Numbered from the stretch's first letter, positions 9,705 through 21,650 are shown. The stretch: DNA of 64,000 bases from Prorocentrum cordatum (GCA_963575745.1 CAUYUJ010020682.1:563501-627500), one strand, 5' to 3'. Numbers and translations are program-made. The notes: generated by a model not told the origin, from the sequence alone.

Positions 9705-11715
9705 CTGAGCCTCCCAGGAGCCCGCGAAAATGGCGACAGTTGCGCAGATCGCAAGCCCCCCAGGGGGCGGCGAGGTCCCGAGGTGATCCGCGTATGACGT
9801 ACCTCCGCTGGGCCTCCCAGGAGCCCATACAAGTGGCGACAGTTGCGCAGATCGCAAGCCCCCCAGGGGGCGGCGAGGTCCCGAGGTGGTCCGCGTATGA
9901 CGTACCTCCGCTGGGCTTCCCAGGAGCCCACAAAAGTGGCGACAGTTGCGCAGATCGCAAGCTCTCCAGGGGGCGGCGAGGTCCCGGGGTGGTCCGCGTA
10001 TGACGTACCTCCGCTGGAATCCCCAGGAGCCCACGAACGTGGCGACAGTTGTGAGATCGCAAGCCCCCCAGGGGGCGGCGAGGTCCCGTGGTGGTCCGCG
10101 TATGACGTACCTCCGCTGGGCCTCCCAGGAGCCCACGAAAGTGGTGACAGCTGCGCAGATCGCAAGCCCCACCCCCCAGGGGGCGGCGAGGTCCCGAGGT
10201 GATCCGCGTATGACGTACCTCCGCTGGGCCTCCCAGGAGCCCATACAAGTGGCGACACTTGTGCAGATCGCAAGCCTTCCAGGGGGCGGCGAGGTCCCGA
10301 GGTGGTCCGCGTATGACGTACCTCCGTTGGGCCTCCCAGGAGCCCACGAAAGTGGCGACAGTTGTGCAGATCGCAAGCTCTCCAGGGGGCGGCGAGGTCC
10401 CGAGGTGATCCGCGTATGACGTACCTCCACTGGGCCTCCCAGGAGCCCATACAAGTGGCGACAGTTGCGCAGATCGCAAGCCCCCCAGGGGGCGAGGTCC
10501 CGAGGTGGTCCGCGTATGACGTACCTCCATTGGGCCTCCCAGGAGCCCGCGAAAGTGGCGACAGTTGCGCAGATCGCAAGCCCCCCAGGTCCCGAGGTGG
10601 TCCGCGTATGACGTACCTCCGCTGGGCCTCCCAGGAGCCCACGAAAGTGGCGACAGTTGCGCAGGTCGCAAGCCCCCCAGGGGGCAGCGAGGTCCCGAGG
10701 TGGTCCGCGTATGACGTACCTCCATTGGGCCTCCCAGGAGCCCGCGAAAGTGGCGACAGTTGCGCAGATCGCAAGCCCCCCAGGGGGCGGCGAGGTCCCG
10801 AGGTGGTCCGCGTATGACGTACCTCCGCTGGACCTCCCAGGAGCCCACGAAAGTGGCGAAAGTTGCGCAGGTCGCAAGCCCCCGAGCGGGCGGCGAGGTC
10901 CCGAGGTGGTCCGCGTATGACGTACCTCCGCTGGGCATCCCAGGAGCCCACGAAAGTGGCGACAGCTGCGCAGATCGCAAACCCCCCAGGGGGCAGCGAG
11001 GTCCCGAGGTGGTCCGCGTATGACGTACCTCCGCTGGGCCTCCCATGAGCCCACGAAAGTGGTGACATCTGCGCAGATCGCAAGCCCCCCAGGGGGCGGC
11101 GAGGTCCGCGTATGACGTACCTCCGCTGGGCCTCCCAGGAGCCCACGAAAGTGGCGACAGCTGCGCAGATCGCAAACCCCCCAGGGGGCAGCGAGGTCCC
11201 GAGGTGGTCCGCGTATGACGTACCTCCGCTGGGCCTCCCAGGAGCCTACGAAAGATGCGACGGTTGCGCAGGTCGCAAGCCCCTCAGGGGGCGGCGAGGT
11301 CCCGAGGTGGTCCGCGTATGACGTACCTCCGCTGGGTCTCCCAGGAGCCCACGAAAGTGGCGACAGCTGCGCAGATCGCAAACCCCCCAGGGGGCGGCGA
11401 GGTCCCGTGGTGATCTGCGTATGACGTAACTCCGCTGGGCCTCCCAGGAGCCCACGAAAGTGGTGACAGTTGTGCAGATCGCAAGCCCCCCAGGAGGCGG
11501 CGAGGTCCCGAGGTGGTCCGCGTATGACGTAACTCCGCTGGGCCTCCCGCCTCCCAGGAGCCCACGAAAGCGCCGACAGCCGCGCAGATCGCTGCCCCCC
11601 AGGGCACCGCGAGCTATAGTGGTGATCTGCGTATGACGTGCCTCCGCTGGGCCTCCCAGGAACCCACGAACGTGCCGACAGTTTCGCAGATCGCAGCCCC
11701 CCCCCCAGTGATCGC
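9705..11715. repeat. 103-bp minisatellite, about 19-20 copies
   Basis: The segment CGTATGACGTACCTCCGCTGGG recurs at about 9791, 9894, 9997, 10098, 10208, 10311, 10414, 10517, 10604, 10707, 10810, 10913, 11016, 11109, 11212, 11315, 11418, 11521 and 11626; most spacings are exactly 103 bp, with variants of 87-110. Copies are highly similar. Because 103 is not a multiple of three, each unit shifts frame and long frames open in several phases on both strands. I treat all of those as non-coding. Confidence 0.95.
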
Positions 11716-11989
11716 TACCCTGGCAATGCCACCCAACAGACAAGACGGCGAGGCAGGAATCAGAAACCAGACGGCAGGAGAGCACAGAAGGCAGGAGCGA
11801 GGAGGCGGGAGAAGGAGGGAGGAGACCACACTGCTCTATTCAAAACGAGAGCCTAACACGGGAGAGTTGGGAACAAAGGGGGGCGGGGGGTTTGGCCTGG
11901 CGGGCCCAGGACAGGCATGAATTGTTGCAGAGCGCTCTGGAGCGGCCGCGGCGCCCGATACGTTTCCCAGATCCGCCGGATCTCACAGG
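11716..11989. other. gene-free stretch
   Basis: No gene recognised between the minisatellite and the small TIR element. Confidence 0.5.
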
Positions 11990-12120
11990 CTTGGCTTCGC
12001 TCGGACGTGTGCATGTTTCCTTCGGCGAGGACAATCGAGGAGCATCCTTGATCATTTGGCGAAAAAACCTCACACGAAGCCGAAAAAAACACAGGGAATG
12101 GACGTCCGAGCGATGGCCAG
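11990..12120. mobile_element. small TIR element, family 1, copy 2
   Basis: A 131-bp copy: left terminus CTTGGCTTCGCTCGGACGT (one change from copy 1), right terminus ending GAGCGATGGCCAG. The interior matches copies 1, 3 and 4, including ATCGAGGAGCATCC. Confidence 0.8.
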
Positions 12121-14682
12121 CAGGTCGCCGGTTTGTTCCAGCCCGAGTTTGTCTTGGTATTGGTTTCGTTTCGATTTGGGGGGGCGTTGCTAGTTCTCGA
12201 GGCTCCCCCCTTCCGAAAAATTGTGATGTGGGTCGAGGTGTCATTATGCACGGGGCGTTCCTGCATTTAGCTTCCTGAGGGTCGTAAGGTCACCGCCCAA
12301 CAGCGACAAATAGTGGCTGGGGCTGGGATTATGTTTGGGGCTGTGTTCCCCGGAGCGAAACTCGTTCACAGGAGTTAGCGTGTTGTTTGAGGTTCCGTGA
12401 AAACGCGGTGCGTTGCGGTACTACATCCTGTGCATTGCGAAAAGCAGCCAAATAATTCCTGACCCTCTCCCCGACTAACCCTGGAACCCAGTGAACAAAA
12501 CGGATCGTCGTGACGGTGGTCTCCACGGGGGGTCGGACCCGATCTCCCATTCTTGGTCTCAACGAGTCATCTGCAGAAGTTTGATTATTCAAGGGCGTCC
12601 TACTTCTCCGTCGCCGCCTCCTCTTCTTCCCCATGTTCGTGATCGTCCACTTTGTCGGTCCCACACTTCGGCTCTACATGTTTTATGATGGCACGTCGCT
12701 GTGCAAGTTTATATTGGCATGTTCTTGCGGTGGGCGTTATTTGAATTGCGGCTCCCCATGATACAAATGTCCGTTCGTCCGCCTGCTTGGTTGTGGTGCT
12801 CATGGTATGAGTCCACATCGTTGCGGAGACAGGCTCTGCGGGCTTGTAGGTGGCCCACAATGAGTCGGGGAATAACCAGTTTCATGTCCGCTGAGCAATC
12901 TTCGCATTCCAGTGGGTGTCGGCCATTGCGGTGATGAAGATTTGGAGCGTTGCGCTACTACACTCATCGTGCACTGGTGACGAGGGCCTCTGCACCACCT
13001 AATTGCCCGCGTGCCGCTTCATCGCGGTGAAGCGGTCATCGCAGTATAACGGTTTCAACGAGTGGGTTGTGCGAATCCAGTTGATAGCTAACCCAGCTGT
13101 ACGCCCACCGAGGGCGTTGGGATGCACAGGTTGTTTCTTTCTTGGCTGCGCATTGTACCTCACCTCCTTCTCAGTGTTTCCTGGATCATGCCTCTTGCTC
13201 CTTACTCCCTCTCGGTACACTACCCTGGAAAAGTAATGCCACTCTCACGCGCGGTCCGTCTCCCCGCGCCACTCGATTTCAATGTTCGGGCGGGGCGCTG
13301 CGCGATCCGATGTTTCCGCTGTCGGCCGCGGCTTACCCAACATAGAGATCGAGTGACGGTTGGTGGGGGGAGAAATTGAAATGATGATTGCATTTTTTCC
13401 AGAGGGGTGTGGCCATTCTTGCTTGCAGTCTTTGCAGGGGGGCGGGATGCACATCGGGCTGGTCGCTTCGAGGTACTGCCTCCGATGGGCTGCTGTACCC
13501 AAGGCTCCGAGCGAGGGCGGATCGTCGTGCGTCAGCCGGCATTCGGTACGATCGGAATTGATGCGGAAAGAATGGGCACGAAGAGCGACAGCAGTTCCTG
13601 GTCATGTTGAACTAGACTCGCTGTCTGTGTCGCCGCGGACGTGTTCCATTTGAGACAGAAGGCCGCCTGCCCAGAAGCGGCCGCTGTCGGTTTTGAGCAC
13701 AATTTGTTGTTGGACGCTGTGCTCATTTGTTCTGTACCCATTTCGGGCGTGCCAAGTTGAGGGTGTCCAGTGCAAACGTGACTCAGCCAGAGCGTTGGAC
13801 ATGCAGGATCTTGCAAAGCAAATTTGGGCTTAGCCAGGTTTGGGAGCAGCTCGTGGCCCTGGAGGGGGCCTTGCGTATTGGTTGAGCCAGATTTGGGCAG
13901 AGCCGGGTTAGTCCATGTCCGAGCGTTTTTTGTGGCCACGTGAACGGAGACAGGGCAATGGCGATGATCGATGTTGGGAGAGTATAGTCTTCAATGGTTC
14001 CAGTGGATGGTTTGGTTGGGATTCACACCCCCTTTGGATCAAGGGAGGGACGTGGGCGTTTCCAGCGCGCCAGGGAACTGTAGGAATCCTGGCGTGAGTT
14101 CCAGGAACCAACCAGTCCCGTTCACTGTCAACCTCTTTTGCAATATTTGAAACGTTCAATTCGCCTTTTCAACATATCTCGCAGCGCAACAGATGCGACA
14201 AGTGTCGTTCTTTGCACAGGGATGTACGTTTAGAATTTGTTTTCGTGCCTGGTGCGTGATTGTCACAATTTCGTTTGATCAATTTCGCAGTGCTTCTACC
14301 CGCGTGCAACTTTGTGTAGAGTTGGTCGCGTGGGAGGAGGAGTCAAGGACGCAGTGAAGGCTTCGGAAGATGGAGCAGTTTTGGTCGAAGTGTCATGGGA
14401 TCCCGTTGTCTTGTCATTGTGGCACCAGCAGGGAATTTCATGTCGATTCTCCACCCGACAGGCCTGCGCTGTCAGATTAAAGACAGAGCTCCCGTTCCGC
14501 CTCGCACACCCTTCATACTACGGCCGCCATGCCCAGGGATGCCCAGGTGCTCCCTGCGTATCCCGCCTCGTGCCGTCGACAGATGACGACTGCATCCTGC
14601 GGCCGCTGGGGCCAGAGCGTGCCAGTGCTCCCTGGGTATTCCGCCTCGCGTTCTTGGGCAAGGATCGCTCGAAGCAAGATCA
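12121..14682. other. gene-free stretch
   Basis: About 2.5 kb of less GC-biased sequence with only short unrelated open frames. Two segments (around 12400-12440 and 12940-12975) share GCGTTGCG-CTACTACA-like text, perhaps an old repeat. I see no gene or structured RNA. Confidence 0.45.
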
Positions 14683-14752
14683 GAGTGAGGGAGGCCAAAC
14701 GGTCTCACACCATCCCTGGGTACGCGGTTGAGATGGGATTCCGTGGCCCCGG
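14683..14752. repeat. dispersed repeat, partner at 23262-23331
   Basis: Contains CAGAGTGAGGG..GCC...GGTC, then CCCTGGGTRCG and GGNATTCCG, shared in order with 23262-23331. Family and function unknown. Confidence 0.55.
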
Positions 14753-15292
14753 CATTGCTTGTCAGGCTCACCCGTGGAGCAGGTCAGTTCAGTCATCCTA
14801 CAGTCGGCACATGGAATGAATGATAGATGGAATTGCCAGCAGGTGCCCCGTAAAATTTTCTTGTCACCCGATGGCCCCATGGGCCCAAAGGAGTCCTGGA
14901 GCACCTGAGGACACTCGACGACTTTCAGGTGAGGCCTCGGCAGGGGATCTCACGTTCATTGATGCTCCTGGCTGCCATTCAGTCATGTTCGTCAGTGGTT
15001 AAGAGAAGAATACGTTCATCAAGATGTGCCAGCCAGGTGGTAGGTTCATGAAACGAGTAAATCATTTTTGATGTAACAGCTTGTTGTCAGGTCTTGATGA
15101 GACTAACACCTGGGGGGTGGACCCTGGTTGATTATTGTTTGACGTGTATCGGAGGCGGCGGGGCTTCTCAGAAACCCCCCGAGACCCTCCGAGAAGTTCT
15201 CCGTGTCTTCGGGGGAAATTCGAAGACTTCAAGGAATGCCAGGGGAAGGCCAGCCCACTCCCACTCCCCCCCCCATGCTGGCCGCCGAGAGT
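14753..15292. other. gene-free stretch
   Basis: No gene recognised. The segment near 14838-14890 resembles one at 3197-3250. Confidence 0.45.
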
Positions 15293-15422
15293 CTTGGCAT
15301 CGCTCGGACGTGTGCTTTTTTTCTCGGCGAGGACCATCGAGGAGCATCCTGGATCATCGTGGAGAAAGTACACGCGCGAAATCGAACAATGCACGCGAAA
15401 TGGACGTCCGAGCGATGGCCAG
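15293..15422. mobile_element. small TIR element, family 1, copy 3
   Basis: A 130-bp copy with left terminus CTTGGCATCGCTCGGACGT and right terminus ACGTCCGAGCGATGGCCAG. The interior contains GACCATCGAGGAGCATCCTGG. Confidence 0.8.
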
Positions 15423-15986
15423 CTCGGGTGGAGCGGGTCTCCGTCGTGATCTGCGCCGCGTGGGCCACATTTGATCGCCAAGAGCGCCAAGGCGCAGCGC
15501 TGTCGACAGCGCTCATACAGGTCCTCGAGGGAGAGAGTGAGAGAGAGAGAGAGAGAAAAAAAAAAGAGCCGTGCACGTCAGAGGTGTGCTTGCAAATAAG
15601 TGAAGCAACAAGTTCCGCTGCTGGAGGCGCGGCTCCGAAGCAAGAACACGCCGTGCAGACACCGACAGCGACGACGGCGGCGGCGGCGGAGGCGAGGGGG
15701 CAGGAGGGGAGGAGGATGAAGGCGAGGAGTGCGAGGAGGAAACAGCACTGGCAGTCTCAATGCTCAAGCTGCTTCAGTCCACGTGAGTGGCTCTACCATC
15801 ACCCCAGTACGCAGAGACAGCCCACTCCAGATTCAGAACGCAATTCATATCTGGTAATGCTACAGCTGTGAGCAGTAGCGCCTTGCGATTTGGCGCCAGT
15901 CTCCAGGCCAGTGCCGCCATAACTCCTGCAAGGCGTCTCGGCCACCAGCCGCCGCGCAGGCCAAGTCAGGCCAGGTCAAGGGGAAA
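15423..15986. other. gene-free stretch with (GA)n
   Basis: Contains a GA-rich run followed by poly-A at about 15530-15565. No gene recognised. Confidence 0.5.
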
Positions 15987-16124
15987 AACTCAGAGGTCCG
16001 CGCGGATTTCTCGGATCGGCGTTGAACCCCCCTCCTGGCGCGCGGAGCGCGCCATGGTCGGCGCTGAAGGCGCCGCCAGGGGGGCCCAGCGACGATCCGA
16101 GGAATCCGCGCGTATCTTTGAGTT
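15987..16124. mobile_element. small TIR element, family 2, copy a
   Basis: A 138-bp segment with inverted termini about 44 bases long agreeing at about 36 positions; the core CGCGCGGATTYCTCGGATCG is inverted at 16091-16112. The centre holds a second palindrome, GGCGCGCGGAGCGCGCC. Related segments lie at 53857 and 57911. No coding capacity. Confidence 0.65.
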
Positions 16125-16200
16125 GCTATGTCGTTGTCGTTGTTTGCTTCCCTAGAGTTGAGAAAAGTGTTCACAATCCGACGCCGCGCGCCCAGGGTGC

Positions 16201-16590
16201 ATGCATCCCCGCCTGGACGTGGGAGACGCGATATTCAGGACTGCTCAGCGGTATGGGCGATACATGCCCGAGGCCGCAGCCTGGTTTTCCAAATATCGAT
16301 GGCAGTATGGTCTGGATCATGTGCTCCCACCCTTTGCCGTCATGCTCGTTTGGGATGCGTGGACTTTCCACTGTTTCGGTAATTGGCATGCCGTGCGCAT
16401 GCCAGTGGCAAGATTACCTCACGTTGATGCTCGTGCTATCAAGCCCCTCGCTCTTCCTGACTCTCCATCGGCATGGGACGGCCAATTCCGATTCCGTGCG
16501 AGCCTGCCTATGCAGCATAACGGTAAATCCTCACAGATGTGTGTTTCTTTGCATTCGATACATTTCTGTGTCTGCAATTTCTTGAGATGA
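16201..16590 (+). CDS. hypothetical 129-aa ORF, unsupported
   Basis: ATG at 16201 opens 129 codons. The first 80 residues (for example YGRYMPEAAAWFSKYRWQYG) have ordinary amino-acid composition and are not repeat-derived, unlike most open frames here. I recognise no domain, the last 30 residues look random, and there is no nearby spliced-leader relic. It may be a chance frame or an exon of an unrecognised gene. Confidence 0.15.
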   Translation: MHPRLDVGDAIFRTAQRYGRYMPEAAAWFSKYRWQYGLDHVLPPFAVMLVWDAWTFHCFGNWHAVRMPVARLPHVDARAIKPLALPDSPSAWDGQFRFRASLPMQHNGKSSQMCVSLHSIHFCVCNFLR

Positions 16591-17140
16591 GATTCATCAT
16601 CGGTGCGGGTATATCCGTGGTCGAAGACCAGGCTAATCTGGCATCATCCCACCTAGTCAGTTTCATCCTGCTCAGTCCGGCCTAATCGTGCTCAGTCCAA
16701 TTTGGCCTCATGCCTCTTCGATCGGGCTTAATCGCCCCCAATGTTTTTTTGTTACGAAGACCTCCCAGAAGTTGCCTCCTAACCTCCTCTGATGTTTCTC
16801 TCTTTGTCCCTCTCTCTTTCTGTCTCCATCTCTTTCTCCAAGGCCCGCCACGGGGGCGCGAAGTTCTTCGTCGTTCGCGACTCGCGATTCCTCATCCTCA
16901 TCCTCCCCGTCCTCCTCAAAGGGGAGGCGGCCCAAGAGCGCGAAGTTGTTCGCCCGTCGCGCAGCTGCTCTTGAATCTAGCTCTCTCTCTCTCTCTCTCT
17001 CTCTCTAGATATATATATATATATCATTCTCTTTTTCTCCCTCTCTCTCTCTATCTCGATTTATACAGATGTAAATATGTATACCTTGTACGATGCTAAC
17101 ATAACTATAAGTGTGTTTACATTTATATGCGCATCTAAAC
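16591..17140. other. gene-free stretch with (CT)n and (TA)n
   Basis: A (CT)n tract at about 16979-17006 passes directly into (TA)n to about 17024, followed by more CT-rich sequence. No gene recognised. Confidence 0.6.
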
Positions 17141-18089
17141 ATTCCTCTTCCTGTATTTTTACAAGCCTGGGCGGGGGGAAAACCCGTCACCCCCCCCAAA
17201 ACCGGACTCCCGGGATCTGGGGCTTTGGGACCCTTCGGACGGGCCTCGAAGCGGTCCCCCGGGCCTCGCAGGGCGTTTTGCCAAGCCATCGCAGCACACC
17301 TAGGGCGATCAGGGGGGTCATCGGAGACGTCCCAGAGAACCCCAAGACAGCACAAGAGCGCTCCAAGAAGCCGTCATACCCCGAAAGATCGCTCCAAAAC
17401 GTACCAAGAGGCCTCCAAGAGCACCCCCAAGAAGGCCCCAAGAGGGAAAAATCATTGATTTAATGTAGGTTTTTGGTGAATTTGGGGTTCTCCCCTTTTT
17501 TCGGCTTCCCGACGCTCCAAGAGAGCGGTTTTCTGGGCGTCCGAAGTCGCCTGCGAGGCTCCAAAATCGCCCCGCAACCATCCGAAAGGGCTTCCAGGCA
17601 GTCCAAGAGAGCCCCAGAACGGCACAACAGGGGTCCAAAATGGCTCTAAGAGAGCCCCTCGGCGGCCCAAGATGGCCCCAAGACACCCTCCGAAGCATTC
17701 CAAATCGTGACCGGGGCGTTCAGGGAGACTGCGGTTAGAGGCAGGTTGGCTTTAGGAAGCCCCAGAGGCCCCCAGAACATGCGCCCAGGAGGCCTCCAGA
17801 AGGCTTTAAGAAAGCCTGAGAACTTCGGTGAGGCCCCCAGAGGCTCTCCAAGGAGGAGCCTCCGCAAAAAGAGCTGAGGAGGATGGGGAGAATACCCAGG
17901 GTATGGCGAGAATGAGGAAAAATATACATGGAGGAGGGAGAACGAACAACATTATTATAACGGCGATGCCAGAAAAGGCAGCAAGGAGTTATCGCAAAAT
18001 TGTCCGCTTGACCTTCCTACCATTTCCGCCTGCATACCAATCTTCAAGGACCAAGGTGCATGGCGCGAAGCGCCACTGCAGTCTTGTAT
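17141..18089. repeat. direct duplication D1 (949 bp)
   Basis: This block recurs at 18820-19764 in the same orientation with only scattered substitutions and small indels, from ATTCCTCTTCC to CTTGTAT before a TA-rich tract. It contains many CCAAGA-type segments resembling the degenerate field at 22-26 kb. No real gene seen. Confidence 0.85.
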
Positions 18090-18818
18090 ATATATATATA
18101 CCTAAACGACCACCCTTCGTGTGATAAGGAGGTTGTGGGGGGGGAGAGGGGGGAACCAACATCTGACTCAATCGATCTCACTATCGATCTCACTCAATGG
18201 GACACCACGGGACACTTGTCGATCTCACTATCGATCTCATTCAACGGGACACCACCGGACACCACGGGCCACCACGGGAAACCACGGGACACCGCGGGAC
18301 ACCTCGCGATCTCACTATCGATATCACCATCGATCTCACCCTCGATCTCACTCAACGGAACACCACGGGAAAACACGGGACACCACGGGGCACCACATCG
18401 ATCTCAGTATCGATCTCACGATCGATTTCACACCACAGGACACTACGGGACACTTGTCGATCTCACTATCGATCTCACTGTTTGGGACACCACGGGAAAC
18501 CACGGGACACTTCGGGGCACCACATCGATCTCAGTATCGATGTCATTATCGATCTCACTATCGATCTCACTCGAGGGGACAACACGGGACACCGCTAGGG
18601 CCACCGCCGGACGGGCGGGCGGGGGAGAATCATTTGTTTTTATTTCGCCCTAGCAACGGCGGGTTCATTCCTCTCGCGCGCCCACGCAGCTTCGACTCGC
18701 CCGCACGCACGACACGAACGAAACGAAACGATTTCCCGGTTGGGGGTCTCCGTTCCACTGCGATCTCAGCCCCTAAGGGTCTCCGTTCCATTGCGATCTC
18801 ACCCCTGAAGCTCCGATA
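18090..18818. repeat. inverted-repeat arm I (minisatellite plus unique flank)
   Basis: Starts with ACGACCACCC...GTGATAAGGAGGTTGTGGGG, then copies of ATCGATCTCACT and CAACGGGACACCACGGG (18160-18600), then a unique segment with GAATCATTTGTTTTTATTTCG ending CTCCGATA. The whole order is found reversed at 19838-20813. Confidence 0.85.
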
Positions 18819-18819
18819 T

Positions 18820-19764
18820 ATTCCTCTTCCTATATTTTTACAAGCCCGGGCGGGGGGAAACCCGTCCCCCCCCCCCCCTCTCCCAAAACCGGACTCCCGG
18901 GATCTGACCCTTCGGACGGGCCTCGAAGCGGCCCCCCGGGCCTCGCAGGGCGTTTTGCCAAGCCATCGCAGCACACCTAGGGCGATCAGGGGGGTCATCG
19001 GAGACGTCCCAGAGAACCCCAAGACAGCACAAGAGCGCTCCAAGAAGCCGTCATACCCGGAACGATCGCTCCAAAACGTACCAAGAGGCCTCCAAGAGCA
19101 CCCCCAAGAAGGCCCCAAGATGGAATTATCATTGATTTAATGTAGGTTTTTGGTGAATTTGGGGTTCTCCTCTTTTCGGCTTCCCGACGCTCCAAGACAG
19201 CGGTTTTCTGGGCGTCCGAAGTCGCCTGGGAGGCTCCAAAATCGCCCCGCAACCATCCGAAAGGGCTTCCAGGCAGTCCAAGAGAGCCCCAGAACGGCAC
19301 AACAGGGGTCCAACATGGCCTTAAGAGAGCCCCATGGCGGCCCAAGATGGCCCCACGACACCCTCCGAAGCATTCCAAATCGTGACCGGGGCGTTCAGGG
19401 AGACTGCGGTTAGAGGCTGGCTGGCCTTAGGAAGCCCCAGAGGCCCCCAGAACATGCGCCCAGGAGGCCTCCAGAAGGATTTAAGAAAGCCTGAGAACTT
19501 CGGTGAGGCCCCCAGAGGCTCTCCAAGGAGGAGCCTCCGCAAAAAGAGCTGAGGAGGATGGGGAGAATACCCAGGGTATGGCGAGAATGAGGAAACATAT
19601 ACATGGAGGAGGGATAACGAACAACATTATTGTAATGGCAATGCCAGAAAAGGCAGCAAGGAGTTATCGCAAAATTGTCCGGTTGACCTTCCTGCCATTT
19701 CCGCCTGCATACCAATCTTCAAGGACCAAGGTGCACGGCGCGAAGCACCACTGCAGCCTTGTAT
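18820..19764. repeat. direct duplication D2 (945 bp)
   Basis: Second copy of the 17141-18089 block, same orientation. It sits as spacer between the two inverted arms. Nearly identical sequence implies recent duplication or gene conversion. Confidence 0.85.
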
Positions 19765-19837
19765 GTATGTAAATATATATACACATACATATATATATAT
19801 ATACACATACATATATATATGTATATATATATATATG
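19765..19837. repeat. TA/CATA-rich microsatellite
   Basis: Alternating TA with CATACA interruptions follows duplication D2 and abuts the inverted arm. Confidence 0.85.
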
Positions 19838-20813
19838 TATCGGAGGTTGAGAGGTGAGATCGCAGTGGAACGGACACCCGACCAGAAAATCGTGTCGTTT
19901 CGTTCGTGTCGTGCGTGCGGGCCAGGCGAAATTGCGTGGGCGCGCGAGAGGAATGAACCCGCCGTTGCTAGGGCGAAGTAAAAACAAATGATTCTCCCCC
20001 GCCCGCCCGTCCAGCGGTGGCCCGCGGTGTCCCGTGGTGTCCTGTGGTGGCCGCCGTTGCTAGGGTGAAGTCAAGACAAGTGATTATCCCCCGCCCGCCC
20101 GTCCGGCGGTGGCTCGCGGTGTCCTGCGGTGTCCGGTGGTGTCCCTGTGAGGGAGATCGATAGTGCGATCGATATTGGGATCGATGTGAGATCGATGGTG
20201 CCCCGAGGTGTCTCCTGGTGTCCCGTGGTGCCCCAAAAAGGGATATCGACAGTGAGATCGATAGTGAGATCGACAGGTGTCCCGTGGTGTCCCGTGGTGT
20301 CCCGTTGAGTGAGATCGATGGTGAGATCGATACTGAGATCGATGTGGTGCCCCGAGGTGTCCCGTGGTGTCCCGTGGTGGCCCGTGGTGTCCGGTGGTGT
20401 CCCGTTGAGTGAGATCGATAGTGAGATCGACAGGTGTCCCGTGGTGTCCCGTTGAGTGAGATCGATAGTGAGATCGATACTGAGATCGATGTGGTGTCCC
20501 GCGGTGTCCCGTGGTGTCCCGTGGTGTCCTATGGTGTCCCGTTGAGTGAGATCGATAGTGAGACCGATCGTGAGATCGAGAGTTGTCCCGCGGTGTCCCG
20601 TGGTGGCCCGTGGTGGCCCGTGGTGTCCCGTTGAGCGAGATCGATAGTGAGATCGATAGTGGGATCGACAAGTGTCCCGCGGTGTCCCGTGGTGTCCCGT
20701 TGAGTGAGATCGATAGTGAGATCGATTGAGTCAGATGTTGGTTCCCTCTTCCTCTCCCCCCCCCCACAACCTCCTTATCACCCGAGGGGTGGTCGTATAT
20801 ATGTATACCTGTA
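19838..20813. repeat. inverted-repeat arm I'
   Basis: Reverse-complement counterpart of 18090-18818, longer because it holds more GAGATCGATAGTGAGATCGA / GTGTCCCGTGGTG units (about 20115-20735). Confidence 0.85.
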
Positions 20814-20850
20814 CGACCACCCTGCGGGTGATAAGGAGGTTTGGGGGGGG
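20757..20850. repeat. strong hairpin at end of inverted arm
   Basis: Two arms of about 37-39 bases (left ending GGGGTGGTCGTA at 20797; right starting TACGACCACCC at 20812) pair with few mismatches around a 14-base AT-rich loop. Both arms contain the CCTCCTTATCACCC motif or its complement. Confidence 0.75.
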
Positions 20851-21290
20851 GCAGCAATAGGCAAAAGTGGTGATTCTTGTTCTGACGATGCCTGTGGTGC
20901 GGAGTCTAGTGAGTAGTGTGATTGTGCACGTGAGCGTGATGTGATGTGGCGATGTTGGCGAAGCGCACTCGACATTGTCGTGAAGCGCTGTCCCCGCGAC
21001 TGGCTGCGGTCCGACAGCGACAACGGCGGCACAGCATACAGTACGGCATGACGATGTGCTTTTCGATTTAAATTTGGATTTGCATATCGATTTGCATGCC
21101 GATTTGCTTTTCGATTTGCATGTCGACGTGCTTTGGAAAGCTCGCCGCGGCGCCCACGGCGCCTTACGATTTGCATTTGGATGTGCAAATCGATTTGCAT
21201 TTCGATGTGCTTTTTGGTCTGCATGTCAGTTTGCATGCAGACTTGCATTGGATAGCTCGCCGCAAGCGGCGATGTGAGGAAATGCACAAC
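20851..21290. repeat. ATTTGCAT-like tandem motifs within gene-free sequence
   Basis: Between about 21060 and 21250 the words GATTTGCAT, CGATTTGCATTTCGA and TTGCATGC recur with roughly 12-24 bp spacing on both sides of a GC-rich segment. No gene recognised in 20851-21290. Confidence 0.55.
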
Positions 21291-21295
21291 CCACG

Positions 21296-21650
21296 GCGGG
21301 ACACCAGCGGGACACCGCGGGCCACCGCTTGACGGGAGGAGCATCATTTGGTCTGGCCGCGGCCCAGCTACAGGAGGATTTCGGGGCACCAGCGGGACAC
21401 CGGCGGGACACCGCGCGGCACCGGCCGCCGGAGGAGAATCATTTGGTCCAGTTGCGGCCCAGCCACAGGAGGATTTCGGAACACCCGCGGGACACCGGCG
21501 GGACACCGCGCGGCACTGGCCGCCGGAGGAGCCACATTTGGTCCGGCCACGGCCCAGCCACAGGAGGATTTCGGGACACCGGCGGGACACTGGCGGGACA
21601 CCGCGGGGCACCGGCCGCCGGAGGAGTTACATTTGGTCCGGCCGCTGCCC
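21296..21650. repeat. tandem array, about 90-95 bp unit, 4 copies
   Basis: Units share GGCCGCCGGAGGAG..CATTTGGTC...CAGGAGGATTTCGG and GCGGGACACC. Following sequence (21650-21780) matches 18661-18818 of inverted arm I, so this is another derivative of the same family. Confidence 0.8.

Noticed and set aside
9589-11381. Three long minus-strand open frames (about 490-570 codons) over the 103-bp repeats
   Set aside because: They exist in three phases at once, are made wholly of the tandem unit, and encode no recognisable domain.
9705-11715. CRISPR-like regular spacing
   Set aside because: The whole 103-bp unit is repeated, with no unique spacers between short repeats; it is a eukaryotic minisatellite.
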